Shown here piece by piece: positions 25,965 through 34,548 of a DNA stretch of 64,000 nt. The DNA is from an uncultured Caldilineaceae bacterium. Lineage in GTDB: Bacteria > Chloroflexota > Anaerolineae > Caldilineales > Caldilineaceae. The translations under genes and the position numbers were made by a program. Positions within the stretch are counted from its first letter, which is position 1; each line of letters begins with the position of its first letter. The stretch covers positions 2,688,722 through 2,752,721 of the forward strand of contig OY282381.1 of assembly GCA_958295915.1 (NCBI GenBank), given 5' to 3'. The notes under the pieces are model-generated. The model was not told the origin of the DNA. It saw nothing but the letters and a program-made list of their open reading frames with translations, and made no database searches.

Positions 25965-28586
25965 CTACTTTTCAAAGTTGACCCTGCTTTCCCAAATCCT
26001 GCCCTCTCCGATGTACTGACCGGTCTCGATTTGGCGGATGTCATACTCTGGAAGCTGGCGTACCGCGATGCACGTTTGTTCGCTCATGAGGCCATGCTCA
26101 CTGAAACTGAAGTCAAGGTTGTCAAAATTGTACTCCTTACGATAGACAGGCAGCTGATCCATGTCGACCGGAATCAGATGCAGGAAGAAGGGCGCTTCAG
26201 TATCTTCTTCGTTACATGCCTGATTCACGTATAGCAGTTCGTTGTCGGTGAGATAAACGTCGTAGTTGGAACGTATGATTGGTTCCTTCGATTGGATGAC
26301 TTCAGTTGCCTTTTCGATAAACTCGGTATCATCCTTCCGCATCAGCATGACGTGGTCGAGCATGATATGGCCCCAACTATCCAGCGAGTCGTCGAAGAGT
26401 TCAAGTTGCAGACGCTTGTCGGCGACGGCGGTCAGCGGGTAGACGATCAAGGCGAGCCGGTTGTGATCCTGGCCGCGCCAAACCGCGACCTGCTCGCCAT
26501 CGGCCAACAGGCGCAACCCGACATCGTGGCCCGAGCCGCCGGCGAGCAGGAAGGCGAGATGTTGACCGGCCCTCGCGCTGAACTCTGGTGAGAGCGCCTT
26601 TCCGGTCGCATTATCTCTCTGGCGCGGGTGGTAGCTCGTCAGAAGACCAGGGCCGACGCGACCGAGATTCCACCGTTGGCCTTCTTTGTACACGTCGTAT
26701 TCGCTGCGGCTGGTGACGGCCTCGCCTTCAACGCGCCAACCATCCAGACCGCGCTCGAAGCGCCCGAGGAACTGTTCGCCAATGTAGTGATGGCCCTTGA
26801 GGCGAAAGCGATTGCCGGCAGGGTCGGTCGGCGACTTGTAGACCAGGTCGCGGTCGGCAAACCGTTCGAGGACCCACTGATGGTCGCTGGCGTTAAAAGG
26901 CATCCACAGATCGGGAGCGACTTTCACAGCGTAGTTCGCACGGGAGAGCGCATCATCTGCCTGGAAGGCCGGCGGGTGGAGATAAAAGTTGACACCTCGC
27001 TCCTCAAGGTATCCGGGAGGCGGTTCACGGTCGTGCGCTATGTAGCGCTCGTGGTTGGGATGACTGACCGGATTGCGGGCCACGGTCGCGTCGGTCAAGC
27101 CGCTCCTGTCAATGATTTTCAGGTCCGGAACGTAATAGAATGGGATACCGATGGTGTTGCCAGCCATCAGGGCATCGTCGGGGATCACCCCACGCTCCGC
27201 CTTCTCGTAAGGCTTCCATGACTGTAGCTGCATGTTGGCGAACTCACGGTGTTCCGTGAAGCGAGAGCCGACGAACTGTTGCGTGGACTGTCGGCGCAGG
27301 TCGTTGGAGATGGCGACGAGCATCGGCATCCCCGGCGCGGCGAGCAGCCAGCCTGCGTTCTTCTCATTGAGTTCGATGTGCAGAAGCACAATGCGTTCGC
27401 GTATCGCGGCGCCTTCGAACAGCAAGGCGCCCTGCATCGCGCCTGCATAGAAGAGAACCGGGACGAACAGCGCGAGGGCCCAGGCCTGCGGACTTGCAAT
27501 TACGTCCCCTCCCCACACAAATGCGCGCATGCGCCGCAGCGCGCCCGCAATCATGGCCCCGAGATGTGCGATGCCGGCCGCGGCGGGAACCGCCAGCAGC
27601 GGCCAGTAGAAATCCAGCGGCCTGTACTCGAAATGGTCACCCCCAATCCGCAGCGCATAGGCCATGTGAGCAACCACGCACAGCAGCGCCAACCCATACG
27701 TTCCGTCCCGCTGGGACTGCCAACGCGCCCGCAGGGCCAGCCACGACAGCGGCAGCAACAGATACAGCCCTGTCTCCAGAGCCGCGGCGACCAGATAGCG
27801 GAAGCCCGATTCGTACCACGGGCGAACGTGCTTGGCGTAGTAGGTGTTGGGCAGCCATTCGCCGTAGTAGCTGTAGCGGAACAGGTAGTGGGCTGCGACC
27901 AGGAGAGCGAAGGGGGCGATCAGGTAGCTACAGTCAGCCCAGAACTCGCGCCCGGCGAGACGTCTGCGTTCGCGGGAGCGCTGCACCGCAAACCAGCCGA
28001 AACAGCAGACTGCCAACAGGGGGCCTTCGGGTCGCGTATACGCGGCTGCCGCCAGGCTCAGCGACGCTGCCAGCAGCCCCCAACGGTTGTCCCGGTACAG
28101 ACCCAGACAGACTACCGCCAGCACGATGAAGAAGGTGAACTGACGCGTCTCCAGCCCACCGCCCGAGGTCCAGACGGCAAAGGTCGCGCTGCTGCACAGC
28201 AGACCCAGCGCCATCCACCCCACCAGGCTTCTGTGGCGCATTCCGGGCATGCGGCCTATCCACCACAGCATCGCGGCGATGGTGGTCGCTGTGCACACCA
28301 CCGACAACCAGGGGGCCGCCTGCTCTGGTCTCACGCCGAGGATGCCCCAGATAGCTGCCAGTTCGAGCACCCACAGGAAGTTGGAGTAGCCTTCGACGTA
28401 TTCGCCCGGGTTGAACACCAGGCCGTGCCCTTCCAGCAGATTGCGGACATAGCGAAAGCTGATGAAGGCGTCATCGCATAGAAACCAGGCCAGGCTGGTC
28501 AGCCAGCCCAGAAGCGCCAACCAGGGCAGATAGAGCAGATAGAACAGAGGATGACGCGCCCCTCTCACAACTTGAAGCATAAACAT
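25965..28586 (-). CDS. array copy 2: GT-C family glycosyltransferase (AftB-like) fused to CBM66-like and C-terminal domains
   Basis: This intact 873-residue reference copy is a polytopic membrane protein. Residues 1-400 hold about ten hydrophobic segments and the features of AftB-like GT-C enzymes, which use polyprenyl-phosphate sugars: the first-loop Asp pair D38-D39 in [28 protein letters not shown] (140-147), TRPEG (184-188), LPNTYYAK (245-252) and [10 protein letters not shown]. The second half should face outward: [13 protein letters not shown], a variable region ending in [12 protein letters not shown], then a sandwich like the GH32-associated CBM66 ([45 protein letters not shown]), and a final domain with NYDVYLTDN and [14 protein letters not shown]. 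Family assignment is by motif recognition. Donor and acceptor sugars are unknown; a cell-envelope glycan is likely. Confidence 0.78.
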   Translation of the reverse strand: MFMLQVVRGARHPLFYLLYLPWLALLGWLTSLAWFLCDDAFISFRYVRNLLEGHGLVFNPGEYVEGYSNFLWVLELAAIWGILGVRPEQAAPWLSVVCTATTIAAMLWWIGRMPGMRHRSLVGWMALGLLCSSATFAVWTSGGGLETRQFTFFIVLAVVCLGLYRDNRWGLLAASLSLAAAAYTRPEGPLLAVCCFGWFAVQRSRERRRLAGREFWADCSYLIAPFALLVAAHYLFRYSYYGEWLPNTYYAKHVRPWYESGFRYLVAAALETGLYLLLPLSWLALRARWQSQRDGTYGLALLCVVAHMAYALRIGGDHFEYRPLDFYWPLLAVPAAAGIAHLGAMIAGALRRMRAFVWGGDVIASPQAWALALFVPVLFYAGAMQGALLFEGAAIRERIVLLHIELNEKNAGWLLAAPGMPMLVAISNDLRRQSTQQFVGSRFTEHREFANMQLQSWKPYEKAERGVIPDDALMAGNTIGIPFYYVPDLKIIDRSGLTDATVARNPVSHPNHERYIAHDREPPPGYLEERGVNFYLHPPAFQADDALSRANYAVKVAPDLWMPFNASDHQWVLERFADRDLVYKSPTDPAGNRFRLKGHHYIGEQFLGRFERGLDGWRVEGEAVTSRSEYDVYKEGQRWNLGRVGPGLLTSYHPRQRDNATGKALSPEFSARAGQHLAFLLAGGSGHDVGLRLLADGEQVAVWRGQDHNRLALIVYPLTAVADKRLQLELFDDSLDSWGHIMLDHVMLMRKDDTEFIEKATEVIQSKEPIIRSNYDVYLTDNELLYVNQACNEEDTEAPFFLHLIPVDMDQLPVYRKEYNFDNLDFSFSEHGLMSEQTCIAVRQLPEYDIRQIETGQYIGEGRIWESRVNFEK

Positions 28587-28620
28587 AGACTCAACTTCAG
28601 TGATATGGATCTGAAACTGT

Positions 28621-28703
28621 TTTTAACGCAAAGGCGCAAGGGCGCAAAGAACTATGCTAAACTGGTTTTTCTGTGCGTCTCTGCGTCCTGGCGTCATCGC
28701 GTT
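28621..28703. repeat. AACGC/GCGTT palindromic element, copy c
   Basis: The element abuts the stop codon of array copy 3 directly (GCGTT ends at 28703, stop codon at 28705-28707). The spacer sequence seen after copies 2, 4 and 6 is missing here, so the element marks a deletion or insertion junction. Confidence 0.75.
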
Positions 28704-28704
28704 A

Positions 28705-31335
28705 CTACTTTTCAAAGTTGACCCTGCTTTCCCAAATCCTGCCCTCTCCGATGTACTGACCGGTCTCGATTTGGCGGATGTCATACTCTGGAAGCCGGCG
28801 TACCGCGATGCACGTTTGTCCGCTCATGAGGCCATGCTCACTGAAACTGAAGTCAAGGTTGTCAAAATTGTACTCCTTACGATAGACAGGCAGCTGATCC
28901 ATGTCGACCGGAATCAGATGCAGGAAGAAGGGCGCTTCAGTATCTTCTTCGTTACATGCCTGATTCACGTATAGCAGTTCGTTGTCGGTGAGATAAACGT
29001 CGTAGTTGGAACGTATGATTGGTTCCTTCGATTGGATGACTTCAGTTGCCTTTTCGATAAACTCGGTATCATCCTTCCGCATCAGCATGACGTGGTCGAG
29101 CATGATATGGCCCCAATTATCCAGCGAGTCGTCGAAGAGTTCAAGTTGCAGACGCTTGTCGGCGACGGCAGCCAGCGGGTAGACGATCAAGGCGAGCCGG
29201 TTGTGATCCTGGCCGCGCCAAACCGCGACCTGCTCGCCATCGGCCAACAGGCGCAACCCGACATCGTGGCCCGAGCCGCCGGCGAGCAGGAAGGCGAGAT
29301 GTTGACCGGCCCTCGCGCTGAACTCTGGTGAGAGCGCCTTTCCGGTCGCATTATCTCTCTGGCGCGGGTGGTAGCTCGTCAGAAGACCAGGGCCGACGCG
29401 ACCGAGATCCCACCGTTGGCCTTCTTTGTACACGTCGTACACGTCGTATTCGCTGCGGCTGGTGACGGCCTCGCCTTCAACGCGCCAACCATCCAGACCG
29501 CGCTCGAAGCGCCCGAGGAACTGTTCGCCAATGTAGTGATGGCCCTTGAGGCGAAAGCGATTGCCGGCAGGGTCGGTCGGCGACTTGTAGGCCAGGGCGC
29601 GGTCGGCAAACCGTTCGAGGACCCACTGATGGTCGCTGGCGTTAAAAGGCATCCACAGGTCGGGAGCGACTTTCACAGCGTAGTGCGCACGGGAGAGCGC
29701 ATCAGCTGCATGGAGGGCCGGCGGGTAGAGATAAAAGTTGACACCTCGCTGCTGGATGTATCCGGGGGGCGGTTCACGGTCGTGCGCTATTGAGCGCTCG
29801 TGGTTGGGCTTATTGACCGGATTGCGGGCCACAGTCGCGTCAGTCAAACCGGAGGTATCGATGATGTTCAGGTCCGGAACGTAATAGAATGGGATACCGA
29901 TGGCGCCGATAGCCATCAGGGCATCGTCGGGGATCACCCCACGCTCCGCCTTCTCGTAAGGCTTCCAGTTCTGTATCCGCATGTTGGCGAACTCACGGTG
30001 TTCCGTGAAGCGAGAGCCGACGGACTGTTGCACGGACTGCCTGCGTAGATCATTGGAGATGGCGACGAGCATCGGCATCCCCGGCGCGGCGAGCAGCCAG
30101 CCTGCGTTCTTCTCATTGAGTTCGATATGCAGAAACAGAATGCGTTCGCGTATCGCGGCGCCTTCGAACAGCAAGACGCCCTGCATCGCGCCTGCATAGA
30201 AGAGAACCGGGACAAACAGCGCGAGGGCCCAGGCCTGCGGACTTGCAATTACGTCCCCTCCCCGCACAAATGCGCGCATGCGCCGCAGCGCGCCCGCAAT
30301 CATGGCGCCGAGTCGAACGATGCCGGCCGCGGCGGGAACCGCCAGCAGCGGCCAGTAGAAATCCAGCGGCCTGTACTCGAAATGGTCACCCCCTATCCGC
30401 AGCGCATAGGCCATGTGAGCAACCACGCACAGCAGCGCCAACCCATACGTTCCGTCCCGCTGGGACCGCCAATGCGTCCGCAGGGCCAGCCACGACAGCG
30501 GCAGCAGCAGGTACAGCCCTGTCTCCAGAGCCGCGGCCTTCAGGTAGCGGAAGCCCGATTCGTACCACGGTCGAACGTGCTTGGCGTAGTAGGTGTTGGG
30601 CAGCCATTCGCCGTAGTAGCTGTAGCGGAACAGGTAGTGGGCTGCGACCAGGAGAGCGAAGGGGGCGATCAGGTAGCTACAGTCAGCCCAGAACTCGCGC
30701 CCGGCGAGCCGCCTGCGTTCGCAGGCGCGCTGCACCGCAAACCAGCCGAAACAGCAGACTGCCAACAGGGGGCCTTCGGGCCGCGTATACGCGGCTGCCG
30801 CCAGGCTCAGCGACGCTGCCAGCAGCCCCCAACGGTTGTCCCGGTACAGACCCAGACAGACTACCGCCAGCACGATGAAGAAGGTGAACTGACGCGTCTC
30901 CAGCCCACCGCCCGAGGTCCAGACGGCAAAGGTCGCGCTGCTGCACAGCAGACCCAGCGCCATCCACCCCACCAGGCTCCTGTGGCGCATACCGGGCATG
31001 CGGCCTACCCACCACAGCATCGCGGCGATGGTGGTCGCTGTGCACACCACCGACAACCAGGGGGCCGCCTGCTCTGGCCTTACGCCGAAGATGCCCCAGA
31101 TAGCTGCCAGTTCGAGCACCCACAGGAAGTTGGAGTAGCCTTCGACGTATTCGCCCGGGTTGAACACCAGGCCGTGCCCTTCCAGCAGATTGCGGACATA
31201 GCGAAAGCTGATGAAGGCGTCATCGCATAGAAACCAGGCCAGGCTGGTCAGCCAGCCCAGAAGCGCCAACCAGGGCAGATAGAGCAGATAGAACAGAGGA
31301 TGACGCGCCCCTCTCACAACTTGAAGCATAAACAT
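28705..31335 (-). CDS. array copy 3: GT-C glycosyltransferase/CBM66-like fusion
   Basis: This intact 876-residue member has the same layout as copy 2. Distinguishing points: the membrane part reads [25 protein letters not shown], a variant shared with copy 11, while the rest of the N-terminus matches copies 1 and 2, so it looks mosaic. A 9-base duplication in the sandwich gives YDVYDVYKEG where others have one DVY. The variable dipeptide before LHIELNEK is LF, and the segment after DDAL is [17 protein letters not shown]. The join at the membrane/extracytoplasmic boundary is [10 protein letters not shown], without a G-run, so this copy should be expressed constitutively if it has a promoter. 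Confidence 0.78.
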   Translation of the reverse strand: MFMLQVVRGARHPLFYLLYLPWLALLGWLTSLAWFLCDDAFISFRYVRNLLEGHGLVFNPGEYVEGYSNFLWVLELAAIWGIFGVRPEQAAPWLSVVCTATTIAAMLWWVGRMPGMRHRSLVGWMALGLLCSSATFAVWTSGGGLETRQFTFFIVLAVVCLGLYRDNRWGLLAASLSLAAAAYTRPEGPLLAVCCFGWFAVQRACERRRLAGREFWADCSYLIAPFALLVAAHYLFRYSYYGEWLPNTYYAKHVRPWYESGFRYLKAAALETGLYLLLPLSWLALRTHWRSQRDGTYGLALLCVVAHMAYALRIGGDHFEYRPLDFYWPLLAVPAAAGIVRLGAMIAGALRRMRAFVRGGDVIASPQAWALALFVPVLFYAGAMQGVLLFEGAAIRERILFLHIELNEKNAGWLLAAPGMPMLVAISNDLRRQSVQQSVGSRFTEHREFANMRIQNWKPYEKAERGVIPDDALMAIGAIGIPFYYVPDLNIIDTSGLTDATVARNPVNKPNHERSIAHDREPPPGYIQQRGVNFYLYPPALHAADALSRAHYAVKVAPDLWMPFNASDHQWVLERFADRALAYKSPTDPAGNRFRLKGHHYIGEQFLGRFERGLDGWRVEGEAVTSRSEYDVYDVYKEGQRWDLGRVGPGLLTSYHPRQRDNATGKALSPEFSARAGQHLAFLLAGGSGHDVGLRLLADGEQVAVWRGQDHNRLALIVYPLAAVADKRLQLELFDDSLDNWGHIMLDHVMLMRKDDTEFIEKATEVIQSKEPIIRSNYDVYLTDNELLYVNQACNEEDTEAPFFLHLIPVDMDQLPVYRKEYNFDNLDFSFSEHGLMSGQTCIAVRRLPEYDIRQIETGQYIGEGRIWESRVNFEK

Positions 31336-31369
31336 AGACTCAACTTCAGTGATATGGATCTGAAACTGT

Positions 31370-31452
31370 TTTTAACGCAAAGGCGCAAGGGCGCAAAGAA
31401 CTAGGCTAAACTGGTTTTTCTGTGCGTCTCTGCGTCCTGGCGTCATCGCGTT
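31370..31452. repeat. AACGC/GCGTT palindromic element, copy d
   Basis: This is the complete element in the spacer between array copies 3 and 4, with the same orientation as copies a-c and the same TCTGAAACTG flanks as copy b. Confidence 0.75.
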
Positions 31453-31528
31453 GGATTCTGAAACTGTCTTATGTTATCTTCAATAGAATCTTTCTCTCTT
31501 CTCTCCTGGCCGCTATGGAGAGCCCTGA

Positions 31529-34144
31529 CTACTTTTCAAAGTTGACCCTGCTTTCCCAAATCCTGCCCTCTCCGATGTACTGACCGGTCTCGATTTGGCG
31601 GATGTCATACTCTGGAAGCTGGCGTACCGCGATGCACGTTTGTTCGCTCATGAGGCCATGCTCACTGAAACTGAAGTCAAGGTTGTCAAAATTGTACTCC
31701 TTACGATAGACAGGCAGCTGATCCATGTCGACTGGAATCAGATGCAGGAAGAAGGGCGCTTCAGTATCTTCTTCGTTACATGCCTGATTCACGTATAGCA
31801 GTTCGTTGTCGGTGAGATAAACGTCGTAGTTGGAACGTATGATTGGTTCCTTCGATTGGATGACTTCAGTTGTCTTTTCGATAAACTCGGTATCATCCTT
31901 CCGCATCAGCATGACGTGGTCGAGCATGATATGGCCCCAATTATCCAGCGAGTCGTCGAAGAGTTCAAGTTGCAGACGCTTGTCGGCGACGGCGGTCAGC
32001 GGGTAGACGATCAAGGCGAGCCGGTTGTTATCCTGGCCGCGCCAAACCGCGACCTGCTCGCCATCGGCCAACAGGCGCAACCCGACATCGTGGCCCGAGC
32101 CGCCGGCGAGCAGGAAGGCGAGATATTGATCGGCCCTCGCGCTGAACTCTGGTGAGAGCGCCTTTCCGGTCGCATTATCTCTCTGGCGCGGGTGGTAGCT
32201 CGTCAGAAGACCAGGGCCGACGCGACCGAGATTCCACCATTTGCCTTTGTACATGTCGTATTCGCTGCGGCTGGTGACGGCCTCGCCTTCAACGCGCCAA
32301 CCATCCAGACCGCGCTCGAAGCGCCCGAGGAACTGTTCGCCAATGTAGTGATGGGCCTTGAGGCGAAAGCGATTGCCGGCAGGGTCGGTCGGCGACTTGT
32401 AGGCCAGGTCGCGGTCGGCAAACCGTTCGAGGACCCATTGATGGTCGCTGGCGTTAAAAGGCATCCACAGGTCGGGAGCGACTTTCACAGCGTAGTTCGC
32501 ACGGGAGAGCGCATCAGCTGCCTGGAAGGCCGGCGGGTAGAGAAAAAAATTGACACCTCGCTGCTGGATGTATCCGGAGGGCGGAGAACGATCGTGCGCT
32601 ATTGAGCGCTCGTGGTTGGGCTTACTGACCGGATTGCGGGCCACAGTCGCGTCAGTCAAACCGAAGGCATCGACGATTTTCAGGTCCGGAACGTAATAGA
32701 ATGGGATACCGACGGCGCCGTAGGCCATCAGGGCATCGTCGGGGATCACCCCACGCTCCGCGTTCTCGTAAGGCTTCCATGACTGTATCCGCCTGTTGGC
32801 GAGCTCACGGTGTTCCGTGAAGCGAGAGCCGACGAACTGTTGCGTGGACTGTCGGCGCAGGTCGTTGGAGATGGCGACGAGCATCGGCATCCCCGGCGCG
32901 GCGAGCAGCCAGCCTGCGTTCTTCTCATTGAGTTCGATATGCAGATGCGCAATGTATTCGCGTATCGCGGCGCCTTCGAACAGCAAGATACCCTGCATCG
33001 CGCCTGCATAGAAGAGAACCGGGATGAACAGCGCGAGGGCCCAGGCCTGCGGGCTGGAAATCACCCCCCCCCCGCACATATGTTCGAATGTGCGCATGCG
33101 CCGCAGCGCGCCCGCAGTCACAACCCCGAGATGCACGATGCCGGCCGCGGCGGGAACCGCCAGCAGCGGCCAGTAGAAATCCAGCGGCCTGTACTCGAAA
33201 TGGTCACCCCCTATCCGCAGCGCATAGGCCATGTGAGCAACCACACACAGCAGCGCCAACCCATACGTCCCGTCCCGCTGGGACTGCCAACGCGCCCGCA
33301 GGGCCAGCCACGACAGCGGCAGCAGCAGGTACAGTCCTGTCTCCAGCGCCGCGGCCACCAGATAGCGGAAGCCCGATTCGTACCACGGTCGAACGTGCTT
33401 GGCGTAGTAGGTGTTGGGCAGCCATTCGCCGTAGTAGCTGTAGCGGAACAGGTAGTGGGCTGCGACCAGGAGAGCGAAGGGGGCGATCAGGTAGCTACAG
33501 TCAGCCCAGAACTCGCGCCAGGCGAGACGTCTGCGTTCGCGGGAGCGCTGCACCGCAAACCAGCCGAAACAGCAGACTGCCAACAGGGAGCCTTCGGGTC
33601 GCGTATACGCGGCTGCCGCCAGGCTCAGCGATGCTGCCAGCAGCCCCCAACGGTTGTCCCGGTACAGACCCAGACAGACTACCGCCAGCACGATGAAGAA
33701 GGTGAACTGACGCGTCTCCAGCCCACCGCCCGAGGTCCAGACGGCAAAGGTCGCGCTGCTGCACAGCAGACCCAGCGCCATCCACCCCACCAGGCTCCTG
33801 TGGCGCATACCGGGCATGCGGCCTACCCACCACAGCATCGCGGCGATGGTGGTCGCTGTGCACACCATCGACAACCAGGGGGCTGCCTGCTCTGGCCTTA
33901 CGCCGAAGATGCCCCAGATAGCTGCCAGTTCGAGCACCCACAGGAAGTTGGAGTAGCCTTCGACGTACTCGCCCGGGTTGAACACCAGGCCGTGCCCTTC
34001 CAGCAGATTGCGGACATAGCGAAAGCTGATGAAGGCGTCATCGCATAGAAACCAGGCCAGGCTGGTCAGCCAGTCCAGAAGCGCCAACCAGGGCAGATAG
34101 AACAGAAGATGACGCGCCCCTCTCACAACTTGAAGCATAAACAT
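31529..34144 (-). CDS. array copy 4: GT-C glycosyltransferase/CBM66-like fusion, phase-ON and riboswitch-proximal
   Basis: This 871-residue member carries a run of 10 G read in frame as [14 protein letters not shown], so it is the intact version of the phase-variable type seen split in copies 1 and 10. The start is the array-standard ATG at 34144; the frame is open up to 34249, but that part lies next to the terminator T-run and does not match other copies. A complete SAM-I riboswitch with terminator ends 108 bases upstream, so transcription of this copy may drop when S-adenosylmethionine is high. The dipeptide before LHIELNEK is AH, with EYI instead of ERI. The N-terminus lacks the PLFYLLY insertion (HLLFYLPW) and has DWLTS where others have GWLTS. 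Confidence 0.8.
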   Translation of the reverse strand: MFMLQVVRGARHLLFYLPWLALLDWLTSLAWFLCDDAFISFRYVRNLLEGHGLVFNPGEYVEGYSNFLWVLELAAIWGIFGVRPEQAAPWLSMVCTATTIAAMLWWVGRMPGMRHRSLVGWMALGLLCSSATFAVWTSGGGLETRQFTFFIVLAVVCLGLYRDNRWGLLAASLSLAAAAYTRPEGSLLAVCCFGWFAVQRSRERRRLAWREFWADCSYLIAPFALLVAAHYLFRYSYYGEWLPNTYYAKHVRPWYESGFRYLVAAALETGLYLLLPLSWLALRARWQSQRDGTYGLALLCVVAHMAYALRIGGDHFEYRPLDFYWPLLAVPAAAGIVHLGVVTAGALRRMRTFEHMCGGGVISSPQAWALALFIPVLFYAGAMQGILLFEGAAIREYIAHLHIELNEKNAGWLLAAPGMPMLVAISNDLRRQSTQQFVGSRFTEHRELANRRIQSWKPYENAERGVIPDDALMAYGAVGIPFYYVPDLKIVDAFGLTDATVARNPVSKPNHERSIAHDRSPPSGYIQQRGVNFFLYPPAFQAADALSRANYAVKVAPDLWMPFNASDHQWVLERFADRDLAYKSPTDPAGNRFRLKAHHYIGEQFLGRFERGLDGWRVEGEAVTSRSEYDMYKGKWWNLGRVGPGLLTSYHPRQRDNATGKALSPEFSARADQYLAFLLAGGSGHDVGLRLLADGEQVAVWRGQDNNRLALIVYPLTAVADKRLQLELFDDSLDNWGHIMLDHVMLMRKDDTEFIEKTTEVIQSKEPIIRSNYDVYLTDNELLYVNQACNEEDTEAPFFLHLIPVDMDQLPVYRKEYNFDNLDFSFSEHGLMSEQTCIAVRQLPEYDIRQIETGQYIGEGRIWESRVNFEK
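33064..33073 (-). repeat. poly-G tract (10) in array copy 4
   Basis: Ten consecutive G in the gene, at the same codon position as the 14- and 13-base tracts of copies 1 and 10, here keep the reading frame open (TGC GGG GGG GGG GTG). Confidence 0.85.
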
Positions 34145-34251
34145 AGCCCCAACTTCAGTAACCTCAGAGGTCAGTCCTGACCACTGAAAAAACCTCTTTA
34201 ACGCAAAGGCGCAAGGGCGCAAAGAACTACAGAGGTCAGTGCTGATCACTG
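34145..34251. other. leader between the internal riboswitch and array copy 4
   Basis: This holds two imperfect direct repeats of AGAGGTCAGT.CTGA.CACTGAAAAAA.CCTC (34166-34196 and 34231-34262) around a half AACGC element (34198-34228). The first repeat copies the terminator-tail sequence of the riboswitch, as if the spacer had been duplicated through it. Confidence 0.55.
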
Positions 34252-34284
34252 AAAAAAACCTCCCGCCGCGCAGACGAGAGGTGT
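34252..34284 (-). terminator. intrinsic terminator of the internal SAM-I riboswitch
   Basis: This is the same stem-loop as at 22846-22880, with seven T. One A-to-C change weakens the pair at the base of the stem, but about ten pairs remain. Confidence 0.8.
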
Positions 34285-34423
34285 TCAGACAAGTTCCTTC
34301 CTCTCATCTTTCAGAATGTATCTGCCGGAATTGGCACCTACGCTACGGAAAGCGATTCGCCTTCCGCTGCCGGGTTGCCGAGGCTTCACAGGGCCGGTCC
34401 CTCCGCCTCTCTGGATAAGAGTC
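34285..34423 (-). promoter_or_regulatory. second SAM-I (S-box) riboswitch, inside the array upstream of copy 4
   Basis: This is nearly base-for-base the same as the riboswitch at 22881-23018: P1 strands at 34414-34421 and 34301-34308 pair, and the GGAGGGACCGGCCC, TGAAGCC, GGCAACC and GGTGCCAATTCCGGCAG blocks are unchanged. The flank to its right (GCGATATTCAGTTG through the 3' end of array copy 5) also matches the flank of the first riboswitch, so riboswitch and neighbouring gene end were duplicated as one block. It now precedes a glycosyltransferase instead of lysC. All core bases I could compare are kept, so ligand binding is likely intact. Confidence 0.9.
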
Positions 34424-34548
34424 TAGCGATATTCAGTTGTTTCAGGTGAAATGATAACAGATGCAGAAGGATATATCAAAATTCCAACTTATGTTATCTT
34501 CAATAGAATCTTTCTCTCTTCTCTCCTGGCCGCTATGGAGAGCCGTGA

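Noticed and set aside
27249..28481. Long open frame (410 codons) on the plus strand opposite array copy 2, repeated opposite other copies
   Set aside because: It is antisense to the glycosyltransferase, has the low-complexity Gln/Arg/Pro composition typical of frames opposite GC-rich genes, and is interrupted at different places in other copies. Its conservation follows from the sense strand.
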